Shown: piece by piece, positions 1-8,194 of the stretch
How positions within the stretch are numbered: the first letter of the stretch is position 1
How the letters are laid out: each line of letters starts with the position of its first letter
Source of the DNA: Clostridium estertheticum subsp. estertheticum
GTDB taxonomy: Bacteria; Bacillota; Clostridia; Clostridiales; Clostridiaceae
Assembly: GCF_001877035.1 (NCBI RefSeq)
Contig: NZ_CP015756.1
Coordinates: forward strand, 3,711,001 to 3,775,000
Direction: 5' to 3'
DNA: 64,000 nt
The notes under the pieces: generated by a model
Databases searched by the model: none
Seen by the model: only the letters and a program-made list of their open reading frames with translations
What the model was told of the DNA's origin: nothing
Position numbers and translations under genes: made by a program

Positions 1-228
1 ACTATTGATGGGAACCGTAAACATCCACCCTTGGTTTCACAAAGTTGTATAAATTATATACTTCAGTTTCAAGGAGAAGGCGGTCTTCGCGAAGTTTGGA
101 AATTTTTCAAAAATAAAATAGAAACAATTCCTGTAGATGACTACGGTTGCACCATTGATGCGGATACAAAAGCAGATTATCATAGGATTGTTAATTACAT
201 GGAGAGTAAGAGTAATTATAAAGTTTGA
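1..228 (+). CDS. MocA-like molybdenum cofactor nucleotidyltransferase, C-terminal part (5' end outside window)
   Basis: The reading frame is open from base 1 and ends at 228, so only about 75 C-terminal residues are present. The visible start is the motif DGNRKHPPL, followed by GEGGLREV and then DADTKADY. That order is typical of the C-terminal half of MobA/MocA-type NTP transferases, which add CMP or GMP to molybdopterin. The gene ends 49 bases before a molybdenum hydroxylase operon, and MocA-like enzymes are commonly encoded beside such hydroxylases to mature their cofactor. An in-frame TTG at 31 exists, but upstream codons continue the family motif, so it is not the start. The catalytic N-terminal part cannot be seen, so CTP versus GTP specificity cannot be judged. 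Confidence 0.75.
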   Translation, partial: TIDGNRKHPPLVSQSCINYILQFQGEGGLREVWKFFKNKIETIPVDDYGCTIDADTKADYHRIVNYMESKSNYKV

Positions 229-277
229 GGTGTTTATACAAATGCCTATTAATTAAATCTATACGAGGAGGAACTAA

Positions 278-2392
278 ATGGAATCTATTAGTAATTCTGT
301 AAAGAAAAAAGACCATGATACAAAAATAAGCGGTCGTGCACTTTATGTAGATGATCAAGTTATGGAGGATATGAATTATGGTAGACTATTACACTCCGCA
401 AAAGCAAAGGCACGTATAACAAATATTATTCTTCCTCAATTACCAAAGGGTTATTTTATTGTTGACAAAAATGACGTACCAGGTATAAACCTCGTTCACA
501 TTGTTCTTGATGATACTCCTGTTTTTGCCAACGATACAGTAGAATATGTTGGTGATCCGATTTTGATGGTTGTCGGTCCAGATTTAAAAAAAGTAGATAA
601 AATATTAAATGAAATTGTTGTTGTTTACGAAGAACTAGTACCAATTCTTGACATGCTTAAATCTGACACTGTTTTTTTTAACTATAACTTTGAAAAAGGA
701 GATATAGATAAGGCCTTAAAAGAAGCTGATCATGTTTTCATAGAAACTTTTCAAACCGGTTACCAAGAACAGGCATATCTTGAAACACAAGGCATGATTG
801 CTTATCCTCATGATGGACGAATTACCGTACGTGGTTCTATGCAGTGCCCCTACTATATAAAAGGTGCAGTTTCCAAAGCAATGGGTTATGAAGACAAGGA
901 TGTCCAAATTATTCAAGATGTTACTGGTGGTGGATTTGGTGGCAAAGAAGCCTTCCCATCAATTCTAGCCTGTCAAATTGCTGTAGCCGCAAAAAAAGCA
1001 AACAAACCAGTTAAAATAATTTTTGATAGACGAGAAGATATGGAATACACTTCAAAACGGCATCCATCTATTAGCACATATAAAGTAGCTATTAAGGACA
1101 ATAGAATTACTGGAATGGATATTGATGTTATGTTTAATGGTGGAGCATATACCACACTTTCGGCTGTTGTTTTGCAGCGTGGTTTAATTTGTGCAAATGG
1201 TGTATATCGCATAGATAATCTTCGCGTTGCTGGGCGTGCTATGAAGACAAATACTGTGCCTTGCGGCGCATATCGTGGTTTTGGTGCACCTCAAACTTTC
1301 TTTGCAGTAGAAATGATCATGGATCATATCTCAAAAAAAATGGAGATCGATTCACTAGAACTTAAAGAAAAGTATATGGTTAAACAATATGATTCTACTT
1401 CTACAAGTGGAAAATATCATTTCCATGTGCCACTACCTGAAATGATAGATCGAATTGATGTTCTTACTGATTACCGTGCAAAACGAGAATTATATAAGAA
1501 TCAAACTGGCAGATATCGCAAAGGTATCGGTCTGTCTATGTATTATCATGGATGTGGTTTTACTGGTAGTGGGGAGAGAGACCTCATTAAGGCTGTAGCA
1601 AAAATCAGGAAAAACAAGGATGATACAGTAGACATTCTCGCAAGCAACGCAGATATTGGTCAAGGCTTAAAAACTACCTTCTGTAAGATTGTTGCGGATA
1701 CCCTCGGAATTTCTTACGATAAGGTATCAAATATTAATCCAGATACAGATCTTGTTCCAGACTCAGGTCCAACTGTTGCAAGCCGCTCGCTAATGACCGT
1801 TGGAGAATTACTTAAGCGTGCAGCGAAGAGGCTTAAGAAGGAATGGAAATCTGGAGAAGAACAAATTATAGAAGAACATTTTGTTGAACCTGATTTTGTA
1901 ATCCCTTTTAATATAGAAAAATTCAGAGGAGATGCATATCCAACCTATTCATGGTCTGTAAATGTTATTGAAGTAGAATTAGACACACTTACAGCCACTA
2001 CAAAAATTCTTGGAGCATGGGGCATTTTTGATGTTGGCGTTCCAATAGATATGAATATAATACGAGGACAGATGCAAGGTGGATTCCTTCAAGGTATTGG
2101 TTATGCCTCTATGGAACAAATGGATTACAATGATAAAGGCATGATTCGTAATAATAATTTAAGTGATTATACAATACCAACATCCGTTGATGTACCAAAT
2201 CTTGTGACTGAAATAATGAATAATCCATATACCCACGGCCCATATGGAGCCAAAGGTGCAGGAGAACTTCCTCTCGTTGGAGCGGCTCCAGCTTATGTTG
2301 AAGCAATGGAAAATGCGCTTTGTGAAAACCTATATAAAGCTCCATTTACAACAGAAGATACCATGAAAGTACTACAAAGGGGGCTTAAATAA
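278..2392 (+). CDS. xdhA: Xanthine dehydrogenase-type molybdenum hydroxylase, molybdopterin-binding subunit
   Basis: This is the large catalytic subunit of a three-subunit purine hydroxylase of the xanthine dehydrogenase family, which hydroxylates purines using water as oxygen donor. Visible motifs are the molybdopterin loop TGGGFGGKEAF (about residues 215-225), CGAYRGFGAPQ (about 329), and the C-terminal GAKGAGELP (about 657-666) carrying the catalytic glutamate. At 704 residues it is slightly shorter than the usual 750-760, but start, end and motifs look intact. The start has GAGGAGG just upstream. The stop overlaps the start of the iron-sulfur subunit by one base (TAATG), which implies translational coupling. 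Xanthine is the likely substrate from family and the adjacent permease, but hypoxanthine or another purine cannot be excluded. Confidence 0.9.
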   Translation: MESISNSVKKKDHDTKISGRALYVDDQVMEDMNYGRLLHSAKAKARITNIILPQLPKGYFIVDKNDVPGINLVHIVLDDTPVFANDTVEYVGDPILMVVGPDLKKVDKILNEIVVVYEELVPILDMLKSDTVFFNYNFEKGDIDKALKEADHVFIETFQTGYQEQAYLETQGMIAYPHDGRITVRGSMQCPYYIKGAVSKAMGYEDKDVQIIQDVTGGGFGGKEAFPSILACQIAVAAKKANKPVKIIFDRREDMEYTSKRHPSISTYKVAIKDNRITGMDIDVMFNGGAYTTLSAVVLQRGLICANGVYRIDNLRVAGRAMKTNTVPCGAYRGFGAPQTFFAVEMIMDHISKKMEIDSLELKEKYMVKQYDSTSTSGKYHFHVPLPEMIDRIDVLTDYRAKRELYKNQTGRYRKGIGLSMYYHGCGFTGSGERDLIKAVAKIRKNKDDTVDILASNADIGQGLKTTFCKIVADTLGISYDKVSNINPDTDLVPDSGPTVASRSLMTVGELLKRAAKRLKKEWKSGEEQIIEEHFVEPDFVIPFNIEKFRGDAYPTYSWSVNVIEVELDTLTATTKILGAWGIFDVGVPIDMNIIRGQMQGGFLQGIGYASMEQMDYNDKGMIRNNNLSDYTIPTSVDVPNLVTEIMNNPYTHGPYGAKGAGELPLVGAAPAYVEAMENALCENLYKAPFTTEDTMKVLQRGLK

Positions 2393-2859
2393 TGATAAAG
2401 TTTATACTTAATGGAAAAGGTATTACATCCATTGCCAATGCAAATCATAGATTGCTGGATGTACTTCGAAATGAGTTTCACATAACTGGAGTAAAATGTG
2501 GCTGTAAAGAGGGAGAATGCGGTGCCTGCTCTGTCATTCTTGATGGAAAATTAGTTAACTCTTGCATGGTAGCTATGGGTAGCATAGAAGGAAGTACTGT
2601 TATTACCATTGAAGGTTATCGCGAAACGAAGCGTTTTGATGTTCTTAGTAGCGCATATTCATCTGTTAGTGTTGTCCAATGTGGATTTTGTATTCCTGGG
2701 ATGATACTAGCGTCTGAATGTATCCTTGTCAAGAATCCAAATCCCACTGAAGCAGATATTCGTGATGGAATTTCTGGAAATCTTTGTAGATGCACCGGAT
2801 ATAATTCAATAGTTAATGCAATTGGTATTGCAGCAAAGGAGGGTAAAGGATTATGGTAA
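2392..2859 (+). CDS. xdhC: Xanthine dehydrogenase-type hydroxylase, [2Fe-2S] subunit
   Basis: The 155-residue protein carries two [2Fe-2S] clusters that pass electrons from the molybdenum centre to FAD. The plant-ferredoxin-type cluster is formed by Cys38, Cys43, Cys46 and Cys58 (CKEGECGAC plus a downstream Cys). The second, all-helical cluster is formed by C97-GF-C100 and C132-R-C134 in NLCRCTGY. Length and motif order are standard for the small subunit of bacterial xanthine dehydrogenases. It overlaps the upstream catalytic subunit by 1 base and the downstream FAD subunit by 7 bases, so the three subunits form a tightly coupled operon. The symbol follows the E. coli convention (xdhC for the FeS subunit); other genomes letter these subunits differently. 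Confidence 0.9.
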   Translation: MIKFILNGKGITSIANANHRLLDVLRNEFHITGVKCGCKEGECGACSVILDGKLVNSCMVAMGSIEGSTVITIEGYRETKRFDVLSSAYSSVSVVQCGFCIPGMILASECILVKNPNPTEADIRDGISGNLCRCTGYNSIVNAIGIAAKEGKGLW

Positions 2860-3671
2860 ATAAATATCTGCCAACATCGCTTACTAAAGCATTAGATATC
2901 CTTGCAACTGAAGTCGTCACTCCTTACGCTGGAGGTACGGATTTAATGATTAAACCAGATGAAAATGTAAAATATTTGTTTCTTAATAAAGTAACTGAGA
3001 TGAAAAACATTGTAGAAGATGATAAGTATATCCGTATTGGTGCTGCCTGCAGCTTTACTGATATTATTGAAAATAAACTTATACCTAGCATTCTAAAAGA
3101 AGCATCCGCAGAGATTGCAGCGCCAGCAATCCGTAACTTAGGTACTGTAGGTGGTAATATTTGCAATGGATCTGCTAAGGCTGATAGTGCATTAATCTTT
3201 TTCTTGGCGAACTGTAAATTACGCCTTGTAAGTAACAACAGTGAGCGTGTAATTCCAATTACTGAGTTCTACCTAGGTAAAAAAAAGACTTGCATTCATT
3301 CTGATGAACTACTAGTTGAAATTCTTATGAGTAAAACAGGTCTTAATAATTATTATTATAAGAAGGTCGGTGCAAGAAATGCTTTGGCTATCGCGAGAGT
3401 ATCTTTTGCCGGAGTTCTTAATGTAGAAAATGGTAAAATTTCTAACTGCTCTACTGCATTTGGTGCAGTAAGTGATATTATCATAAGACGGGCTGATATC
3501 GATGTTATGCTTGTTGGCAAAACTATTGAAGAAGCTAAAATTGTAAAAGAAGATTATTTTAAAAAATATGATCAGGCGATTTTACCTATTAAAGGTAGAA
3601 TTTCTGCTGAATACAGGAAAACTGTATGTATGAATTTACTTCGTGACTTTCTTGAAAGCAATGGAATTTAA
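2853..3671 (+). CDS. xdhB: Xanthine dehydrogenase-type hydroxylase, FAD-binding subunit
   Basis: This 272-residue protein is the FAD-binding subunit that delivers electrons to NAD or another acceptor. FAD-binding motifs are visible as YAGGTDLM (residues 25-32) and IRNLGTVGGNICNGS (about 92-106), both hallmarks of the CO dehydrogenase flavoprotein / xanthine dehydrogenase medium-subunit family. The C-terminal part (residues 165-270) fits the family's second domain. It starts inside the end of the FeS subunit with a GGAGGG site at 2839-2844, and it is the last gene of the operon. A large inverted repeat follows 37 bases downstream, but that element belongs at least partly to the next promoter. 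Gene letters vary between species. Confidence 0.88.
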   Translation: MVNKYLPTSLTKALDILATEVVTPYAGGTDLMIKPDENVKYLFLNKVTEMKNIVEDDKYIRIGAACSFTDIIENKLIPSILKEASAEIAAPAIRNLGTVGGNICNGSAKADSALIFFLANCKLRLVSNNSERVIPITEFYLGKKKTCIHSDELLVEILMSKTGLNNYYYKKVGARNALAIARVSFAGVLNVENGKISNCSTAFGAVSDIIIRRADIDVMLVGKTIEEAKIVKEDYFKKYDQAILPIKGRISAEYRKTVCMNLLRDFLESNGI

Positions 3672-3708
3672 TTCGTAATATTAATAACCTTAGCACATTT
3701 AAACACAA

Positions 3709-3756
3709 ATTCAGTTTACAAATATATTCATTTTATTAATTAATTGTAAACTGAAT
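3709..3756. repeat. 13-bp perfect inverted repeat overlapping the permease -35 (putative operator)
   Basis: ATTCAGTTTACAA (3709-3721) is repeated as its exact reverse complement at 3744-3756, with a 22-base AT-rich spacer. There is no T-tract after it, so it is a poor intrinsic terminator for the hydroxylase operon. Its right arm contains the -35 hexamer of the permease promoter, which is the position expected for a repressor or activator site. The cognate regulator is not in the window. Confidence 0.6.
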
Positions 3757-3772
3757 GTTGCTTTACTATAAT
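3744..3772 (+). promoter_or_regulatory. Sigma-A promoter for the purine permease
   Basis: The sequence reads TTGTAA (3744-3749), a 17-base spacer, then a consensus TATAAT (3767-3772). Transcription would start near 3779 and give an untranslated leader of about 120 bases before the ATG at 3900. I looked for the conserved purine-riboswitch core in that leader and did not find it. Confidence 0.65.
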
Positions 3773-3899
3773 AAAACCAGCCTAATTAATTAGAATGAAG
3801 GTGGAGAGATTAACGTTTTTGTTATTGCCATGTAGTTAATGTGTAAACAATACACTCTTTTAACATTAAAAATTCATATCTTTTTAGGGGGTTATATCC

Positions 3900-5270
3900 A
3901 TGTCGAAATCAAAAAATGTAGACATTGTAAAGATAGACAAAATAAATGAAATGCTTCCAATTGCTCAACTTGCTACGCTAGGCCTTCAGCATGTCCTTGC
4001 AATGTATGCAGGCGCAGTTGCTGTGCCTCTAATTATTGGTGGTGCTGTGGGTTTAACACCAGCCCAACTTTCACTTCTAGTGGCTGCTGACTTATTCACT
4101 TGTGGTATTGCGACACTATTACAAGCAATTGGAATAGGATCCTATGTAGGAATTAGGCTACCCGCAATTTTAGGTTGTACATTTGCAGCTGTTGGCCCAC
4201 TAATCATTATAGGAAAAAGTTTAGGAATGCAAACTGCCTATGGCTCAATAATGGTCGCCGCAATCATAGTTATACTTATTGCACCATTATATGGTAAGAT
4301 ACTAAAGTTTTTTCCGACTATAGTTACGGGCACTGTTGTTACAATGATTGGTCTTTCCTTAATTAATGTTGGTGTGACTAGTATTGGTGGCGGTTCTCAA
4401 CTTCTAGGATCAAAAGATTTCGCAAGTCCAAGAAATCTTCTACTTGCAGGCTTTGTAATAATCGTAGTTCTTCTTTCAAATAAATATTTCAAAGGATTTT
4501 TTCAGGCGATTTCTATTCTAAATGGAATAGTTTTAGGAACTATAGCCGCATCATTTATGGGAATGGTCGATTTTTCCCAGGTTGCAAATGCAAAGTGGAT
4601 AAGTTTAGTACATCCTTTTAACTTTGGTTTGCCTAAATTTGATTTAGGTTCAACAATTATGATGAGTTTTGTAATGCTTGTAGTAATGATTGAATCAACA
4701 GGAACATACCTTGGTATAGGTAAAGTCTGTGGTAAGGATATTACACAAAAAGATATTGTACGTGGACTTCGTGCAGAAGGAATTGCAACATTTTTAGGTG
4801 GCATATTTAATTCCTTTCCTTATACCACATTCAATCAAAATTTAGGACTTTTGGCACTTAGCAAAGTAGTAAGCCGTTTTGTTGTTATCGCTTCTGGTAT
4901 CATACTTATTGCGCTTGGCTTGATTCCTAAATTTGCAGCCTTAGCGACAATTGTTCCTCAACCAGTTATTGGTGGAGCTACAACTATAATGTTTGCAATG
5001 GTTGCAGTAGCTGGAATACAAATGCTTGCAAAAGTAGATTTTAATAGAAATTCAAATATGTTAGTTGTTGCCTGTTCTATTGGGATAGGCCTGGGAATAA
5101 CTGCTGTACCTACCTTGTTTGATCAAACACCTACAATTTTTAAATCAATATTTGGTAGTGGCATAGTTTCTGCTTCAGTAGTTGCAGTGTTACTTAATGC
5201 TTTCATGAATCACGATGATAAAAATGCTCACACCGATATAAAACTCTCTGAAACAAATTTGGATGCATGA
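3900..5270 (+). CDS. NCS2-family xanthine/uric acid permease
   Basis: This 456-residue, very hydrophobic protein has about 12-14 predicted membrane segments and belongs to the nucleobase:cation symporter-2 family (PbuX/PucK/UraA group). Family motifs are GLQHVLAMYAG near the N-terminus, GIRLPAILGCTF in TM3, and NSFPYTTFNQNLGLL around residue 303. The last resembles the signature region of xanthine and urate transporters more than that of uracil carriers. A strong ribosome site (AGGGGG) lies about 9 bases before the ATG. It follows the purine hydroxylase operon in the same direction but has its own promoter, so uptake and oxidation of purines are probably co-located and possibly separately controlled. 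Xanthine versus urate cannot be decided from sequence alone. Confidence 0.85.
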   Translation: MSKSKNVDIVKIDKINEMLPIAQLATLGLQHVLAMYAGAVAVPLIIGGAVGLTPAQLSLLVAADLFTCGIATLLQAIGIGSYVGIRLPAILGCTFAAVGPLIIIGKSLGMQTAYGSIMVAAIIVILIAPLYGKILKFFPTIVTGTVVTMIGLSLINVGVTSIGGGSQLLGSKDFASPRNLLLAGFVIIVVLLSNKYFKGFFQAISILNGIVLGTIAASFMGMVDFSQVANAKWISLVHPFNFGLPKFDLGSTIMMSFVMLVVMIESTGTYLGIGKVCGKDITQKDIVRGLRAEGIATFLGGIFNSFPYTTFNQNLGLLALSKVVSRFVVIASGIILIALGLIPKFAALATIVPQPVIGGATTIMFAMVAVAGIQMLAKVDFNRNSNMLVVACSIGIGLGITAVPTLFDQTPTIFKSIFGSGIVSASVVAVLLNAFMNHDDKNAHTDIKLSETNLDA

Positions 5271-5304
5271 TTCTAAAATTTTAGTATTAGTAGCCCAGAG
5301 ATAT

Positions 5305-5330
5305 GGATAACTTATATTAATAAGTTATCC
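5305..5330. terminator. Hairpin between convergent genes
   Basis: GGATAACTTAT (5305-5315) pairs with ATAAGTTATCC (5320-5330) around a 4-base loop. It sits between the permease (plus strand) and the aldose epimerase (minus strand) and could end transcription from both sides. The trailing T-tracts are weak, so termination strength is uncertain. Confidence 0.5.
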
Positions 5331-5365
5331 TCTAAAATGAAGTTTGAAATATTAACTAACAAGTA

Positions 5366-6244
5366 TTATTCTATTATAGATATCTTATAACTATATTTAA
5401 ATTCATGTCCACTAGTTAATAAAACAGACCCCTCCTTCTCCTTAAATTCACCAGTAAAATCTTCATAATCAGCATGTCCAAACCAGGGTTCAATACATAA
5501 AAATGGTGCCCCCCCTTTTGGTGCCCATATTCCCATATAAGGAAATCCTTTAAATTCTACTGATACGGACTTCTCATGATTTTTTGACTTTATAGTTATT
5601 TTATCAGATTTTAAATCGTCAAATACTAAAGCATCATCTTTAAATAACTCTTTTGATAAAACCATGATATCAGTATCATTTAAAGCCTCTTTTCTCTTAT
5701 GTGAAAAATACCCCTCTTTAGTTATTTCCATTCTATCGCTTGTTTCTTTCTCATTAAATTCAAGATAATAGTCTTCTATTTTTTCATTTTTTTCAATAGG
5801 ACACATAAAAGCGGGATGTGCACCTATTGAAAATGTTATATCCTTATTATCTAAATTTTTAACATTGTATGTTACCTTAACAACATTTTCTTCAATTTTA
5901 TAATTAACAAACAAAGAAAATTTATATGGATATATTTTCATAGTATCCTCAGAATATTTTAATTCAAAGGTAATTGAATCATTAGTTTGTGATACAAATT
6001 TAAAATCTGATATCCTACCAAATCCATGAGATGGTAGCTCATATATATTCTCATCAATCCTATATTTTGAACCTACTAGATTTCCGACTATTGGAAACAA
6101 AATTGGTGAATGATACTTCCAATATTTCGAGTCTCCATTCCAAAGGTACTGCGTTCCTTCTTTCTTCCCAGTTATAGAATGTAGTTCTGCTCCCTGAGTA
6201 CTGGCTGTTATTTTAATTATTGAATTTTCTAAAGAATAAATCAT
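5366..6244 (-). CDS. Aldose 1-epimerase family protein (LacX-like)
   Basis: This 292-residue protein matches the galactose mutarotase-like fold, subgroup LacX/YihR-like. The conserved catalytic-region motifs SHGFGR (about residue 80) and GAHPAF (about 148-153, containing the catalytic-type His) are present, and the C-terminal EPWFGHAD segment is typical of this group. The family interconverts sugar anomers. LacX-type members are often encoded away from a dedicated sugar operon, so the physiological sugar is unknown. The start has AGGAAG about 8 bases upstream. It is transcribed alone, convergent to the permease. No signal peptide is present, so it is cytoplasmic. Confidence 0.8.
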   Translation of the reverse strand: MIYSLENSIIKITASTQGAELHSITGKKEGTQYLWNGDSKYWKYHSPILFPIVGNLVGSKYRIDENIYELPSHGFGRISDFKFVSQTNDSITFELKYSEDTMKIYPYKFSLFVNYKIEENVVKVTYNVKNLDNKDITFSIGAHPAFMCPIEKNEKIEDYYLEFNEKETSDRMEITKEGYFSHKRKEALNDTDIMVLSKELFKDDALVFDDLKSDKITIKSKNHEKSVSVEFKGFPYMGIWAPKGGAPFLCIEPWFGHADYEDFTGEFKEKEGSVLLTSGHEFKYSYKISIIE

Positions 6245-6296
6245 CAGATACTTCCTTCCTAATACACTTTAAATTCTTATGTTAGCGGTCTTGCTT

Positions 6297-6683
6297 TTAC
6301 ACGATTTTTACTGGAGTACCTACAGGTACTAAATTATAAAGTTCAATTATATTACTATTATAAGTTCTGATACATCCATTAGAAACAGACTTACCAATAG
6401 AACTTGGGTTATTAGTACCGTGAATTCCATAATCTCCACCAGGAACATTTAGACCAAGCCATCTTGCACCAAATGGTCCTCCTGGGTTAGAGGCTTTATT
6501 TATAATTTTAAAATTTCCCTTAGGTGTAGGCGTGGTAATTTTACCTGTTGCTATAGGATATGTCTTAAATAACTTTCCTGCCTTAAACAAATTTAACTTT
6601 TTAGCATCAACATTAACTATAATATTATATCTAATAGCACGATAAAGAGTTTGTTCATCATAATTATAATAACGTATAAACAT
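6297..6683 (-). CDS. L,D-transpeptidase (YkuD domain), single-domain form
   Basis: The 128-residue protein is almost entirely a YkuD catalytic domain. The signature is present as GIHGTN (about residues 92-97) followed by SVSNGCIR, with the nucleophilic Cys at about 105. YkuD enzymes make 3-3 peptidoglycan crosslinks or attach proteins to the wall, normally outside the membrane. Here no signal peptide or membrane segment is seen; the N-terminus MFIRYYNYDEQTLYRA is not hydrophobic. Export may therefore be unconventional, or the protein may act in the forespore or mother cell. GGAGG precedes the ATG by about 7 bases. It is monocistronic, between the epimerase and an RpiR regulator. Confidence 0.8.
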   Translation of the reverse strand: MFIRYYNYDEQTLYRAIRYNIIVNVDAKKLNLFKAGKLFKTYPIATGKITTPTPKGNFKIINKASNPGGPFGARWLGLNVPGGDYGIHGTNNPSSIGKSVSNGCIRTYNSNIIELYNLVPVGTPVKIV

Positions 6684-6805
6684 ATTTCCTCCAATTATAA
6701 AGTAATCTTTTTATAATATGCTTAAAAATATAAATTGCACCAAAAATATAGATTATACTAATTTATTATGTTTAATAGATATAACAGTCTACCTAACGCT
6801 ATTCT

Positions 6806-7663
6806 TTATTTATAAACTTTATATTCTTCCCATATATTTTCTAGAGTAGAAAATGTACTTGAAATCTTTTCTTTTTCTCTTAGTCCAACAGCTATGATTA
6901 AAGCATTCATTACACTAAATGGCGCTACTAAGGAATCAACAAAGGAAGTCATATTACTTTGTGCTATTAGGGTATAGTTAGCCTTCTCTGCTAATGGGGA
7001 TAATAAACTATCTGTAATTACAATAATATTGGCATTCTTGCTTTTAGCAAAGTCTAAAGCTTCTATTGTCCTCATTGTATATCTAGGAAACCCTATCCCA
7101 ATCACTATGTCTTGTTCATCAACATTAAGCAGCTGCTCGAATATGTCACTAACGCCATAGGCAACTACCTTAACATTATCTAATATAAAATTTAAATAAA
7201 AGCCTAAGAATTCAGCTAATGAAGATGAATCCCTTAGCCCAATTATATATATTTTTTTAGCTTTAAATAGTGAATTAACTATCTCATCAAAAGTTTCATA
7301 ATTTATATTTTCTAAAGTAGTTTTAATATTTTCCATATCAGCTTTTAATACACTTCTTAGTGCATTTTCTTGGGTCATGTAATCATTAGATAATTCAATT
7401 CTTTGCACAGTGGTTAATTTATTTCTAATTAACTGTTGAAGAGATTTTTGTAGTTTAGGATAACCACTAAATCCTAACTCGCTTGCAAATCTTACAACAG
7501 TTGATTCACTCACTCCTATACTTTCACCTAATTTATCAGCTGTCATAAACGCTGCCTTATCATAATGTTTTAAAATATATTCGGCTATCAGTTTTTGACC
7601 TTTACTTAAACGTGGAAGTTTAAGTTGAATAGTTCTCATCAAATCTTGTTTACTATTTTCCAT
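6806..7663 (-). CDS. MurR/RpiR-family transcriptional regulator
   Basis: This 285-residue protein has the two-domain structure of RpiR regulators. The N-terminal HTH spans about residues 1-80, with the family phrase IAEYIL and the recognition segment GVSESTVVRFASELGF. The C-terminal SIS phosphosugar-binding domain spans about 120-255, with the motif GLRDSSSLAEF. Such proteins sense phosphosugars or amino sugars and control nearby catabolic genes. No obvious sugar operon is adjacent, so the target is unclear; the L,D-transpeptidase downstream is 122 bases away. An inverted repeat about 95 bases upstream of the start may be its own operator. Confidence 0.85.
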   Translation of the reverse strand: MENSKQDLMRTIQLKLPRLSKGQKLIAEYILKHYDKAAFMTADKLGESIGVSESTVVRFASELGFSGYPKLQKSLQQLIRNKLTTVQRIELSNDYMTQENALRSVLKADMENIKTTLENINYETFDEIVNSLFKAKKIYIIGLRDSSSLAEFLGFYLNFILDNVKVVAYGVSDIFEQLLNVDEQDIVIGIGFPRYTMRTIEALDFAKSKNANIIVITDSLLSPLAEKANYTLIAQSNMTSFVDSLVAPFSVMNALIIAVGLREKEKISSTFSTLENIWEEYKVYK

Positions 7664-7757
7664 AATCAGTTCAACCCTTTCTATATCAATTCCAACTAAC
7701 TAAAATAAAAATATTCAACAGATGATAGCATGGAATTTTTATTTCATTTTATCACCT

Positions 7758-7775
7758 ATTGAACTCGGTTTCAAT
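7758..7775. promoter_or_regulatory. Inverted repeat upstream of the RpiR gene (putative operator)
   Basis: ATTGAA-N6-TTTCAAT-type symmetry is visible: ATTGAA at 7758-7763 and TTCAAT at 7770-7775, separated by six bases. Its location between the divergent RpiR and zinc-ribbon genes fits autoregulation. The arms are short and AT-rich, so chance is a real alternative. Confidence 0.3.
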
Positions 7776-7932
7776 AAATTATTCATTTTATGTAATCCTT
7801 ATGTATTTATTGTTATAAATAGCTAAAGACATTAAAACTATTGCTACTTCATCCTCTAGTATTGTTAAAATAATTTTACTATGCTAAAATTACATTGGCA
7901 ATAATTTAATAAAAAAAAGAGGTGAATTCCAT

Positions 7933-8073
7933 ATGTTATACTCAACTGGTGAAAAGCCTGGTAATGGAAAATATGTTTGTAAAATTTGCGGGCAAAAGGT
8001 AATATTAGATGATACTACTGATACTTTACCTCCCTGTCCTAAATGTAAAAAAACAAAATATAGAAAGTCTTAA
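7933..8073 (+). CDS. Small zinc-ribbon (rubredoxin-like) protein, 46 aa
   Basis: This short gene encodes 46 residues with two CxxC knuckles, CKIC (residues 16-19) and CPKC (35-38), separated by a 15-residue acidic-hydrophobic loop. That is the layout of a small zinc ribbon or rubredoxin-like metal site. The start MLYSTGEKPGNGKY resembles small zinc-ribbon proteins frequent in clostridia. An AGAGGTG site lies 9 bases before the ATG, and a good terminator follows at 8102, so this is an independent expressed gene. Likely function is as a metal-binding or nucleic-acid-associated accessory protein; nothing in the context specifies more. Confidence 0.75.
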   Translation: MLYSTGEKPGNGKYVCKICGQKVILDDTTDTLPPCPKCKKTKYRKS

Positions 8074-8101
8074 TATAAATGTTTTTGTTTTTTATAGATT
8101 T

Positions 8102-8137
8102 GGAGAAGCATCTTTTCGATGAAATCTTCTCCTTTTA
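8102..8137 (+). terminator. Intrinsic terminator after the zinc-ribbon gene
   Basis: GGAGAAG (8102-8108) pairs with CTTCTCC (8126-8132), with an inner CATC/GATG helix, followed by TTTT. It lies 28 bases after the stop codon. Confidence 0.7.
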
Positions 8138-8194
8138 ATTTTGCTAAAAACAAATGTTAAATTACTCCTTGATTAGTTCGCATTACATTCAAAT

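Noticed and set aside
3773-3899. Purine riboswitch in the leader of the xanthine/urate permease
   Set aside because: The leader lacks the conserved loops and core bases of the purine riboswitch; only a promoter and an inverted repeat are supported.
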